A program made the translations under genes and the position numbers. Of a stretch of DNA of 64,000 nucleotides, positions 51,784 through 63,985 are shown piece by piece. The notes below the pieces were generated by a model. The model made no database searches, was not told the DNA's origin, and saw nothing but the letters and a program-made list of their open reading frames with translations. Each line of letters starts with the position of its first letter. Position 1 is the first letter of the stretch. This stretch comes from Balanoglossus misakiensis (lineage: Eukaryota > Hemichordata). The stretch lies in the NCBI GenBank assembly GCA_040954595.2, contig CM082591.2:12008457-12072456 (forward strand), read 5' to 3'.

Positions 51784-54700
51784 GACCCTTGCAACTTTGA
51801 CCTTTAAAATCTAACCTTTGACCCCTTGATCCTTTGACCCCTTGATCCTTGATCTCCAACTCTTGAAATCTAATTGTTGACTTTTGACCCTTGACCTTTG
51901 ACCCTTGAAATGTAACCTTTGACCTTTGACCCCTTGATCCCTGATCTCCAACTCTTGAACTCTAACCCTTGACCTTTGAACCTTCAACTCTAACCCTTGA
52001 CCCTTGATCTCTTGACCTTTACTCCAACTTCAGACTTTTGAAATCTAACCCTTGACCTTTGACCCTTGACCTTTGACCATTGAAATGTAACCTTTGACCT
52101 TTGACCCCTTGATCCTTGATCTCCAACTCTTGAACTCTAACCCTTGACCTTTGAACCTTCAACTCTAACCCTTGACCCTTGACCTATTGACCTTAACTCC
52201 AACTTTGGACTTTTGAACTCTAACCATTGACCTTTGACCCTTGAACTATAACCTTTGACCCATGAACTATATCACGTAATCTCTAATACTTGGCCACTGA
52301 CTCTTGGTCCCTTGACCCTTGACCCTTGCAACTTTGACCCTGAAATCTAACCTTTGACTTTTTGACCCCTTGATCCTTGATCTCATACTCTTGAACTCTA
52401 AGCCTTGGCCTTTGAACCTTCAACTCTAACCATTGACCCTTGACCTCTTGACTTTAACTCCAACTTTTGACTTTTGAACTCTAACCCTTGACCTTTGACC
52501 CTTGACCTTTGACCCTTGAAATCTAACCTTTGACCCTTGACCCTTTGACCCCTTGATCCTTCATCTCCAATTCTTGAACTCTAACCCTTGACTTTTGACC
52601 TCTTGACCTTAACTCCAACTTTTGAATTCTAACTCTTGACCCTTGACCCTTGCACCTTTGACCCTTGAAATATAACCTTTGATCCTTGATCTCCTACTCT
52701 TGAACTCTAACCCTTGACCTTTGAACCTTCAACTCTTACCCTTGACTCTTGACCTCTTGACCTTAACTCCAACTTTTGACTTTTGAAATCTAACCCTTGA
52801 CCTTTGACCCTTGAAATCTAACCTTTGACCCTTGACACTTTGACCGCTTGATCCTAGATCTCCAACTCTTGAACTCTAACCCTTGACCTTTGAACCTTCA
52901 ACTCTAACCCTTGACTCTTGACCTCTTGACCTTAACTCCAACTTTTGACGTTTGACGTCTAACCCTTGACCTTTGATCCTTGACCTTTGACCCTTGAAAT
53001 CTAACCTTTGACTTTTTGACCCCTTGATCCTTGATCTCATACTCTTGAACTCTAAGCCTTGGCCTTTGAACCTTCAACCCTAACCCTTGACCCTTGACCT
53101 CTTGACCTTAACTCCAACCTTTGAACTCTAACCGTTGACCTTTGACCCTTGATCTATAACCTTTTACCCTTGAACTATATCACTTAAACTCTAATTCTTG
53201 GCCACTGACTCTTGGTCCCTTGACCTTTGACCTTTGACCCTTGCAACTTTGACTTTTGAAATCTAACCGTTGACCCCTTGATCCTTTGACCCCTTGATCT
53301 TTGATCTCCAACTCTTGAACTCTAACCCTTGACCTTTGAACCTTGACCCTTGAAATCTAACCTTTGACCCATGACCCTTTGACCCCATGATCCTTGATCT
53401 CCAACTCTTGAACTCTAATCCTTGACCTTTGAACCTTCAACTAAAACCCTTGACCTCTTGACCTTAACTGCAACTTTTGACTTTTGAACTCTAACCCTTG
53501 ACCTTTGACCCTTGACCTTTGACCATTGAAATCTAATCTTTGACACTTGACCCTTTGACCCCTTGATCCTTGATCTCCAATTCTTGAACTCTAACCCTTG
53601 ACCTTTGAACCTTCAACCTTAACCCTTGACCCTTGACCTCTTGACCTTCACTCCAACCTTTGACTTTTGAACTCTAACCGTTGACCTTTGACCCTTGAAC
53701 TATAACCTTTTACCCTTGAACTATATCACTTAAACTCTAATTCTTGGCCACTGACTCTTGGTCCATTGACCCTTGACCTTTGACCCTTGACCCTTGCAAC
53801 TTTGACCTTTAAAATCTAACCTTTGACCCCTTGATCCTTTGACCCCTTGATCCTTGATCTCCAACTCTTGAAATCTAACCGTTGACTTTTGACCCTTGAC
53901 CTTTGACCCTTGAAATGTAACCTTTGACCTTTGACCCCTTGATCCCTGATCTCCAACTCTTGAACTCTAACCCTTGACTTTTGAACCTTCAACTCTAACC
54001 CTTGACCCTTGACCTCTTGACCTTTACTCCAACTTCAGACTTTTGAAATCTAACCCTTGACCTTTGACCCTTGACCTTTGACCATTGAAATGTAACCTTT
54101 GACCTTTGACCCCTTGATCCTTGATCTCCAACTCTTGAACTCTAACCCTTGACCTTTGAACCTTCAACTCTAACCCTTGACCCTTGACCTATTGACCTTA
54201 ACTCCAACTTTGGACTTTTGAACTCTAACCATTGACCTTTGACCCTTGAACTATAACTTTTGACCCTTGAACTATATCACGTAATCTCTAATACTTGGCC
54301 ACTGACTCTTGGTCCCTTGACCCTTGACCCTTGCAACTTTGACCCTTGAAATCTAACCTTTGACTTCTTGACCCCTTGATCCTTGATCTCATACTCTTGA
54401 ACTCTAAGCCTTGGCCTTTGAACCTTCAGCTCTAACCATTGACCCTTGACCTCTTGACTTTAACTCCAACTTTTGACTTTTGAACTCTAACCCTTGACAT
54501 TTGACCCTTGACCTTTGACCCTTGAAATCTAACCTTTGACCCTTGACCCTTTGACCCCTTGATCCTTCATCTCCAATTCTTGAACTCTAACCCTTGACTC
54601 TTGACCTTAACTCCAACTTTTGACTTTTGAATTCTAACCCTTGACCCTTGACCCTTGCACCTTTGACCCTTGAAATATAACCTTTGATCCTTGATCTCTT

Positions 54701-56040
54701 ACTCTTGAACTCTAACCCTTGACCTTTGAACCTTCAACTCTAACCCTTGACTCTTGACCTCTTGACCTTAACTCCAACTTTTGACTTTTGAAATCTAACC
54801 CTTGACCTTTGACCCTTGAAATCTAACCTTTGACCCTTGACACTTTGACCGCTTGATCCTAGATCTCCAACTTTTGAACTCTAACCCTTGACCTTTGAAC
54901 CTTCAACTCTAACCCTTGACTCTTGACCTAAACTCCAAATTTTGACGTTTGACGTCTAACTCTTGACCTTTGATCCTTGACCTTTGACCCTTGAAATCTA
55001 ACCTTTGACTTTTTGACCCCTTGATCCTTGATCTCATACTCTTGAACTCTAAGCCTTGGCCTTTGAACCTTCAACCCTAACCCTTGACCCTTGACCTCTT
55101 GACCTTAACTCCAACCTTTGACTTTTGAACTCTAACCGTTGACCTTTGACCCTTGAACTATAACCTTTTACCCTTGAACTATATCACTTAAACTCTAATT
55201 CTTGGCCACTGACTCTTGGTCCCTTGACCCTTGACCCTTTGACCCTTGCAACTTTGACCGTTGAAATCTAACCGTTGACCCCTTGATCCTTTGACCCCTT
55301 GATCTTTGATCTCCAACTCTTGAACTCTAACCATTGACCTTTGACCCTTGAACTATAACCTTTGACCCTTGAACTATATCACGTAATCTCTAATACTTGG
55401 CCACTGACTCTTGGTCCCTTGACCCTTGACCCTTGCAACTTTGACCCTTGAAATCTAATCTTTGACCCTTTGACCCCTTGATCCTTGATCTCCAACTCTT
55501 GAACTCTAATCCTTGACCTTTGAACCTTCAACTCTAACCATTGACCCTTGACCTCTTGACTTTAACTCCAACTTTTGACTTTTGAACTCTAACCCTTGAC
55601 CTTTGACCCTTGACCTTTGACCCTTGAAATCTAACATTTGACCCTTGACCCTTTGACCCCTTGATCCTTCATCTCCAATTCTTGAACTCTAACCCTTGAC
55701 CCTTGACCCTTGCACCTTTGACCCTTGAAATATAATCTTTGATCCTTGATCTCCTACTCTTGAACTCTAACCTTTGACCTTTGAACCTTCAACTCTAACC
55801 CTTGACCCTTGATCTCTTGACCTTTACTCCAACTTCAGACTTTTGAAATCTAACCCTTGACCTTTGACCCTTGACCTTTGACCATTGAAATGTAACCTTT
55901 GACCTTTGACCCCTTGATCCTTGATCTCCAACTCTTGAACTCTAACCCTTGACCTTTGAACCTTCAACTCTAACCCTTGACCCTTGACCTATTGACCTTA
56001 ACTCCAACTTTGGACTTTTGAACTCTAACCATTGACCTTT
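51784..56040 (+). repeat. Minisatellite higher-order copy 2 (4257 bp)
   Basis: This is a direct tandem copy of the preceding block, beginning at the jump from CATTGACCTTTGACCC into TTGCAACTTTGACC. Spot comparison finds almost complete identity with copy 1. Confidence 0.85.
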
Positions 56041-59000
56041 GACCCTTGAACTATAACCTTTGACCCATGAACTATATCACGTAATCTCTAATACTTGGCC
56101 ACTGACTCTTGGTCCCTTGACCCTTGACCCTTGCAACTTTGACCCTGAAATCTAACCTTTGACTTTTTGACCCCTTGATCCTTGATCTCATACTCTTGAA
56201 CTCTAAGCCTTGGCCTTTGAACCTTCAACTCTAACCATTGACCCTTGACCTCTTGACTTTAACTCCAACTTTTGACTTTTGAACTCTAACCCTTGACCTT
56301 TGACCCTTGACCTTTGACCCTTGAAATCTAACCTTTGACCCTTGACCCTTTGACCCCTTGATCCTTCATCTCCAATTCTTGAACTCTAACCCTTGACTTT
56401 TGACCTCTTGACCTTAACTCCAACTTTTGAATTCTAACCCTTGACCCTTGACCCTTGCACCTTTGACCCTTGAAATATAACCTTTGATCCTTGATCTCCT
56501 ACTCTTGAACTCTAACCCTTGACCTTTGAACCTTCAACTCTTACCCTTGACTCTTGACCTCTTGACCTTAACTCCAACTTTTGACTTTTGAAATCTAACC
56601 CTTGACCTTTGACCCTTGAAATCTAACCTTTGACCCTTGACACTTTGACCGCTTGATCCTAGATCTCCAACTCTTGAACTCTAACCCTTGACCTTTGAAC
56701 CTTCAACTCTAACCCTTGACTCTTGACCTCTTGACCTTAACTCCAACTTTTGACGTTTGACGTCTAACCCTTGACCTTTGATCCTTGACCTTTGACCCTT
56801 GAAATCTAACCTTTGACTTTTTGACCCCTTGATCCTTGATCTCATACTCTTGAACTCTAAGCCTTGGCCTTTGAACCTTCAACCCTAACCCTTGACCCTT
56901 GACCTCTTGACCTTAACTCCAACCTTTGAACTCTAACCGTTGACCTTTGACCCTTGATCTATAACCTTTTACCCTTGAACTATATCACTTAAACTCTAAT
57001 TCTTGGCCACTGACTCTTGGTCCCTTGACCTTTGACCTTTGACCCTTGCAACTTTGACTTTTGAAATCTAACCGTTGACCCCTTGATCCTTTGACCCCTT
57101 GATCTTTGATCTCCAACTCTTGAACTCTAACCCTTGACCTTTGAACCTTGACCCTTGAAATCTAACCTTTGACCCATGACCCTTTGACCCCATGATCCTT
57201 GATCTCCAACTCTTGAACTCTAATCCTTGACCTTTGAACCTTCAACTAAAACCCTTGACCTCTTGACCTTAACTGCAACTTTTGACTTTTGAACTCTAAC
57301 CCTTGACCTTTGACCCTTGACCTTTGACCATTGAAATCTAATCTTTGACACTTGACCCTTTGACCCCTTGATCCTTGATCTCCAATTCTTGAACTCTAAC
57401 CCTTGACCTTTGAACCTTCAACCTTAACCCTTGACCCTTGACCTCTTGACCTTCACTCCAACCTTTGACTTTTGAACTCTAACCGTTGACCTTTGACCCT
57501 TGAACTATAACCTTTTACCCTTGAACTATATCACTTAAACTCTAATTCTTGGCCACTGACTCTTGGTCCATTGACCCTTGACCTTTGACCCTTGACCCTT
57601 GCAACTTTGACCTTTAAAATCTAACCTTTGACCCCTTGATCCTTTGACCCCTTGATCCTTGATCTCCAACTCTTGAAATCTAACCGTTGACTTTTGACCC
57701 TTGACCTTTGACCCTTGAAATGTAACCTTTGACCTTTGACCCCTTGATCCCTGATCTCCAACTCTTGAACTCTAACCCTTGACTTTTGAACCTTCAACTC
57801 TAACCCTTGACCCTTGACCTCTTGACCTTTACTCCAACTTCAGACTTTTGAAATCTAACCCTTGACCTTTGACCCTTGACCTTTGACCATTGAAATGTAA
57901 CCTTTGACCTTTGACCCCTTGATCCTTGATCTCCAACTCTTGAACTCTAACCCTTGACCTTTGAACCTTCAACTCTAACCCTTGACCCTTGACCTATTGA
58001 CCTTAACTCCAACTTTGGACTTTTGAACTCTAACCATTGACCTTTGACCCTTGAACTATAACTTTTGACCCTTGAACTATATCACGTAATCTCTAATACT
58101 TGGCCACTGACTCTTGGTCCCTTGACCCTTGACCCTTGCAACTTTGACCCTTGAAATCTAACCTTTGACTTCTTGACCCCTTGATCCTTGATCTCATACT
58201 CTTGAACTCTAAGCCTTGGCCTTTGAACCTTCAGCTCTAACCATTGACCCTTGACCTCTTGACTTTAACTCCAACTTTTGACTTTTGAACTCTAACCCTT
58301 GACATTTGACCCTTGACCTTTGACCCTTGAAATCTAACCTTTGACCCTTGACCCTTTGACCCCTTGATCCTTCATCTCCAATTCTTGAACTCTAACCCTT
58401 GACTCTTGACCTTAACTCCAACTTTTGACTTTTGAATTCTAACCCTTGACCCTTGACCCTTGCACCTTTGACCCTTGAAATATAACCTTTGATCCTTGAT
58501 CTCTTACTCTTGAACTCTAACCCTTGACCTTTGAACCTTCAACTCTAACCCTTGACTCTTGACCTCTTGACCTTAACTCCAACTTTTGACTTTTGAAATC
58601 TAACCCTTGACCTTTGACCCTTGAAATCTAACCTTTGACCCTTGACACTTTGACCGCTTGATCCTAGATCTCCAACTTTTGAACTCTAACCCTTGACCTT
58701 TGAACCTTCAACTCTAACCCTTGACTCTTGACCTAAACTCCAAATTTTGACGTTTGACGTCTAACTCTTGACCTTTGATCCTTGACCTTTGACCCTTGAA
58801 ATCTAACCTTTGACTTTTTGACCCCTTGATCCTTGATCTCATACTCTTGAACTCTAAGCCTTGGCCTTTGAACCTTCAACCCTAACCCTTGACCCTTGAC
58901 CTCTTGACCTTAACTCCAACCTTTGACTTTTGAACTCTAACCGTTGACCTTTGACCCTTGAACTATAACCTTTTACCCTTGAACTATATCACTTAAACTC

Positions 59001-59605
59001 TAATTCTTGGCCACTGACTCTTGGTCCCTTGACCCTTGACCCTTTGACCCTTGCAACTTTGACCGTTGAAATCTAACCGTTGACCCCTTGATCCTTTGAC
59101 CCCTTGATCTTTGATCTCCAACTCTTGAACTCTAACCATTGACCTTTGACCCTTGAACTATAACCTTTGACCCTTGAACTATATCACGTAATCTCTAATA
59201 CTTGGCCACTGACTCTTGGTCCCTTGACCCTTGACCCTTGCAACTTTGACCCTTGAAATCTAATCTTTGACCCTTTGACCCCTTGATCCTTGATCTCCAA
59301 CTCTTGAACTCTAATCCTTGACCTTTGAACCTTCAACTCTAACCATTGACCCTTGACCTCTTGACTTTAACTCCAACTTTTGACTTTTGAACTCTAACCC
59401 TTGACCTTTGACCCTTGACCTTTGACCCTTGAAATCTAACATTTGACCCTTGACCCTTTGACCCCTTGATCCTTCATCTCCAATTCTTGAACTCTAACCC
59501 TTGACCCTTGACCCTTGCACCTTTGACCCTTGAAATATAATCTTTGATCCTTGATCTCCTACTCTTGAACTCTAACCTTTGACCTTTGAACCTTCAACTC
59601 TAACC
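56041..59605 (+). repeat. Minisatellite higher-order copy 3, lacking the first 452 bp
   Basis: Markers recur at +3805 bp from copy 2: GACCCATGAACTATATCACG near 56061, and CATTTGACCC at 58303. The copy therefore starts 452 bp into the block and loses similarity near 59.6 kb. One difference seen is ATTCTAACCCTTGACCC near 56433, where copies 1 and 2 have ATTCTAACTCTTGACCC. Confidence 0.8.
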
Positions 59606-60684
59606 CTTGACTCTTGACCTCTTGACCTTAACTCCAACTTTTGACTTTTGAAATCTAACCCTTGAACTTTGATCCTAGATCTCCAACTCTTGAACTCTAA
59701 CCCTTGACCTTTGAACCTTCAACTCTAACCCTTGACTCTTGACCTCTTGACCTAAACTCCAACTTTTGACGTTTGACGTCTAACCCTTGACCTTTGATCC
59801 TTGACCTTTGACCCTTGAAATCTAACCTTTGACTTTTTGACCCCTTGATCCTTGATCTCATACTCTTGAACTCTAAGCCTTGGCCTTTGAACCTTCAACC
59901 CTAACCCTTGACCCTTGACCTCTTGACCTTAACTCCAACCTTTGACTTTTGAACTCTAACCGTTGACCTTTGACCCTTGAACTATAACCTTTTACCCTTG
60001 AACTATATCACTTAAACTCTAATTCTTGGCCACTGACTCTTTGTCCCTTGACCTTTAACCTTTGACCCTTGACCCTTGCAACTTTGACTTTTGAAATCTA
60101 ACCGTTGACCCCTTGATCCTTTGACCCCTTGATCTTTGATCTCCAACTCTTGAACTCTAACCCTTGACCTTTGACCCTTGAAATCTAACCTTTGACCCAT
60201 GACCATTTGACCCCATGATCATTGATCTCCAACTCTTCAACTCAAACCCTTGACCTCTTGACCTTAACTGCAACTTTTGACTTTTGAACTCTAACCCTTG
60301 ACCTTTGACCATTGAAATCTAACCTTTGACACTTGACCCTTTGACCCCTTGATCCTTGATCTCCAATTCTTGAACTCTAACCCTTGACTCTTGACCTCTT
60401 GACCTTAACTCCAACTTTGGACTTTTGAAATCTAACCCTTGACCTTTTACCCTTGACCTTTGACCCTTGAAATCTAACCTTTGACCCTTGACCCTTTGAC
60501 CCCTTGATCCTTTATCTCAAACTCTTTAACTCTAAGCCTTGACCTTTGAACCTTCAACCCTAACCCTTGACCCTTGACCTCTTGATCTTAACTCCAACCT
60601 TTGACTTTTGAACTCTAACCGTTGACCTTTGACCCTTGAACTATAACCTTTTACCCTTGAACTATATCACTTAAACTCTAATTC

Positions 60685-60952
60685 AGGGTTAGGGTTAGGG
60701 TTAGGGTTAGGGTTAGGGTTAGGGTTAGGGTTAGGGTTAGGGTTAGGGTTAGGGTTAGGGTTAGGGTTAGGGTTAGGGTTAGGGTTAGGGTTAGGGTTAG
60801 GGTTAGGGTTAGGGTTAGGGTTAGGGTTAGGGTTAGGGTTAGGGTTAGGGTTAGGGTTAGGGTTAGGGTTAGGGTTAGGGTTAGGGTTAGGGTTAGGGTT
60901 AGGGTTAGGGTTAGGGTTAGGGTTAGGGTTAGGGTTAGGGTTAGGGTTAGGG
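60685..60952 (+). repeat. Proximal telomeric TTAGGG tract
   Basis: The tract is perfect AGGGTT/TTAGGG hexamers directly abutting a truncated minisatellite phrase. The G-rich strand runs 5' to 3' toward the right, as expected for a right chromosome end. Confidence 0.97.
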
Positions 60953-61162
60953 TCAGGGTCAGGGTCAGGGTCAGGGTCAGGGTCAGGGTCAGGGTCAGGG
61001 TCAGGGTCAGGGTCAGGGTCAGGGTCAGGGTCAGGGTCAGGGTCAGGGTCAGGGTCAGGGTCAGGGTCAGGGTCAGGGTCAGGGTCAGGGTCAGGGTCAG
61101 GGTCAGGGTCAGGGTCAGGGTCAGGGTCAGGGTCAGGGTCAGGGTCAGGGTCAGGGTCAGGG
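60953..61162 (+). repeat. Telomere variant block: 35 uninterrupted TCAGGG hexamers
   Basis: The block is exactly 210 bp of TCAGGG with sharp edges and TTAGGG on both sides. TCAGGG is a known telomere variant repeat. Read as GGGTCA, it forms direct repeats of a nuclear-receptor half-site. The purity and sharp edges suggest local expansion of one variant within the telomere. Confidence 0.97.
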
Positions 61163-62554
61163 TTAGGGTTAGGGTTAGGGTTAGGGTTAGGGTTAGGGTT
61201 AGGGTTAGGGTTAGGGTTAGGGTTAGGGTTAGGGTTAGGGTTAGGGTTAGGGTTAGGGTTAGGGTTAGGGTTAGGGTTAGGGTTAGGGTTAGGGTTAGGG
61301 TTAGGGTTAGGGTTAGGGTTAGGGTTAGGGTTAGGGTTAGGGTTAGGGTTAGGGTTAGGGTTAGGGTTAGGGTTAGGGTTAGGGTTAGGGTTAGGGTTAG
61401 GGTTAGGGTTAGGGTTAGGGTTAGGGTTAGGGTTAGGGTTAGGGTTAGGGTTAGGGTTAGGGTTAGGGTTAGGGTTAGGGTTAGGGTTAGGGTTAGGGTT
61501 AGGGTTAGGGTTAGGGTTAGGGTTAGGGTTAGGGTTAGGGTTAGGGTTAGGGTTAGGGTTAGGGTTAGGGTTAGGGTTAGGGTTAGGGTTAGGGTTAGGG
61601 TTAGGGTTAGGGTTAGGGTTAGGGTTAGGGTTAGGGTTAGGGTTAGGGTTAGGGTTAGGGTTAGGGTTAGGGTTAGGGTTAGGGTTAGGGTTAGGGTTAG
61701 GGTTAGGGTTAGGGTTAGGGTTAGGGTTAGGGTTAGGGTTAGGGTTAGGGTTAGGGTTAGGGTTAGGGTTAGGGTTAGGGTTAGGGTTAGGGTTAGGGTT
61801 AGGGTTAGGGTTAGGGTTAGGGTTAGGGTTAGGGTTAGGGTTAGGGTTAGGGTTAGGGTTAGGGTTAGGGTTAGGGTTAGGGTTAGGGTTAGGGTTAGGG
61901 TTAGGGTTAGGGTTAGGGTTAGGGTTAGGGTTAGGGTTAGGGTTAGGGTTAGGGTTAGGGTTAGGGTTAGGGTTAGGGTTAGGGTTAGGGTTAGGGTTAG
62001 GGTTAGGGTTAGGGTTAGGGTTAGGGTTAGGGTTAGGGTTAGGGTTAGGGTTAGGGTTAGGGTTAGGGTTAGGGTTAGGGTTAGGGTTAGGGTTAGGGTT
62101 AGGGTTAGGGTTAGGGTTAGGGTTAGGGTTAGGGTTAGGGTTAGGGTTAGGGTTAGGGTTAGGGTTAGGGTTAGGGTTAGGGTTAGGGTTAGGGTTAGGG
62201 TTAGGGTTAGGGTTAGGGTTAGGGTTAGGGTTAGGGTTAGGGTTAGGGTTAGGGTTAGGGTTAGGGTTAGGGTTAGGGTTAGGGTTAGGGTTAGGGTTAG
62301 GGTTAGGGTTAGGGTTAGGGTTAGGGTTAGGGTTAGGGTTAGGGTTAGGGTTAGGGTTAGGGTTAGGGTTAGGGTTAGGGTTAGGGTTAGGGTTAGGGTT
62401 AGGGTTAGGGTTAGGGTTAGGGTTAGGGTTAGGGTTAGGGTTAGGGTTAGGGTTAGGGTTAGGGTTAGGGTTAGGGTTAGGGTTAGGGTTAGGGTTAGGG
62501 TTAGGGTTAGGGTTAGGGTTAGGGTTAGGGTTAGGGTTAGGGTTAGGGTTAGGG
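61163..62554 (+). repeat. Perfect telomeric TTAGGG tract (232 hexamers)
   Basis: The tract is 1392 bp of TTAGGG without interruption as written. Such perfection is typical of telomerase-made or homogenised telomere, or of consensus polishing. Confidence 0.95.
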
Positions 62555-63985
62555 TGTTAGGGTTAGGGTTAGGGTTAGGGTTAGGGTTAGGGTTAGGGTT
62601 AGGGTTAGGGTTAGGGTTAGGGTTAGGGTTAGGGTTAGGGTTAGGGTTAGGGTTAGGTTAGGGTTAGGGTTAGGGTTAGGGTTAGGGTTAGGGTTAGGGT
62701 TAGGGTTAGGGTTAGGGTTAGGGTTAGGGTTAGGGTTAGGGTTAGGGTTAGGGTTAGGGTTAGGGTTAGGGTTAGGGTTAGGGTTAGGTGTTGAGTGTTA
62801 GGGTTAGGGTTAGGGTTAGGGTTAGGGTTAGGGTTAGGGTTAGGGTTAGGGTTAGGGGTTAGGGTTAGGGTTAGGGTTAGGGTTAGGGTTAGGGTTAGGG
62901 TGGGGTTAGGTTAGGGTAGGGTTAGGTTAGGGTTAGGGTTAGGGTTAGGGTTAGGGTTAGGGTTAGGGTTAGGGTTAGGGTTAGGGTTAGGGTTAGGGTT
63001 AGGGTTAGGTTAGGGTTAGGGTTAGGGTTAGGGTTAGGGTTAGGGTTAGGGTTAGGGTTAGGGTTAGGGTTAGGGTTAGGGTTAGGGTTAGGTTAGGGTT
63101 AGGGTTAGGGTTAGGGTTAGGGTTAGGGTTTAGGGTTAGGTTAGGGTTAGGGTTAGGGTTAGGGTTAGGGTTAGGGTTAGGGTTAGGGTTAGGGTTAGGG
63201 TTAGGGTTAGGGTTAGGGTTAGGGTTAGGGTTAGGGTTAGGGTTAGGGTTAGGGTTAGGGTTAGGGTTAGGGTTAGGGTTAGGGTTAGGGTTAGGGTTAG
63301 GGTTAGGGTTAGGGTTAGGGTTAGGGTTAGGGTTAGGGTTAGGGTTAGGTTAGGGTTAGGGTTAGGGTTAGGGTTAGGGTTAGGGTTAGGGTTAGGGTTA
63401 GGGTTAGGTTAGGGTTAGGGTTAGGGTTAGGGTTAGGGTTAGGGTTAGGGTTAGGGTTAGGGTTAGGGTTAGGGTTAGGGTTAGGGTTAGGGTTAGGGTT
63501 AGGGTTAGGGTTAGGGTTAGGGTTAGGGTTAGGGTTAGGGTTAGGGTTAGGGTTAGGGTTAGGGTTAGGGTTAGGGTTAGGGTTAGGGTTAGGGTTAGGG
63601 TTAGGGTTAGGGTTAGGGTTAGGGTTAGGGTTAGGGTTAGGGTTAGGGTTAGGGTTAGGGTTAGGGTTAGGGTTAGGGTTAGGGTTAGGGTTAGGGTTAG
63701 GGTTAGGGTTAGGGTTAGGGTTAGGGTTAGGGTTAGGGTTAGGGTTAGGGTTAGGGTTAGGGTTAGGGTTAGGGTTGGGTTAGGTTTAGGGTTAGGGTTA
63801 GGGTTAGGGTTAGGGTTAGGGTTAGGGTTAGGGTTAGGGTTAGGGTTAGGTTAGGGTTAGGGTTAGGGTTAGGGTTAGGGTTGGGTTAGGGTGAGGGTAG
63901 GGTAGGGTTAGGGTTAGGGTTAGGGGGGTTAGGGTGGGGGGTTAGGGGTAGGGGGTAGGTTAGGGTTAGGGGTTAGGGTTAGGGA
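62555..63985 (+). repeat. Distal telomeric tract with irregular repeats
   Basis: The tract is mostly TTAGGG, interrupted by TGTTAGGG (about 62555), TTAGG (about 62655), GGTGTTGAGTG (about 62788), GGGTGGGG (about 62899) and increasing G-run changes after about 63770. The rise in irregularity toward the physical end is what low read depth produces, so many of these are likely sequencing errors. Confidence 0.93.

Larger units (their letters stand above)
46985..60684 (+). repeat. TTGACCY minisatellite (about 13.7 kb) of variant heptamer/octamer words
   Basis: The stretch is an almost continuous chain of words such as TTGACCC, TTGACCT, TTTGACC, TTGAACTCTAACC, TTGATCC, ATCTCCAACTC and TTCAACTCTAACC. 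The + strand is pyrimidine-rich and guanine-poor. Words are combined in recurring phrases of a few hundred bases, for example TCATACTCTTGAACTCTAAG and AACTATATCACTTAAACTC, which are themselves repeated in larger blocks. TAACCCTTGACC resembles a C-strand telomeric repeat with an inserted TTGA, so descent from degenerate telomeric DNA is possible but unproven. No protein-coding potential is supported. Confidence 0.97.

Noticed and set aside
60012-60206. Minus-strand frame encoding KGQG/KVKGQ-type repeats
   Set aside because: It is a direct translation of the heptamer minisatellite, with no start context and no family.
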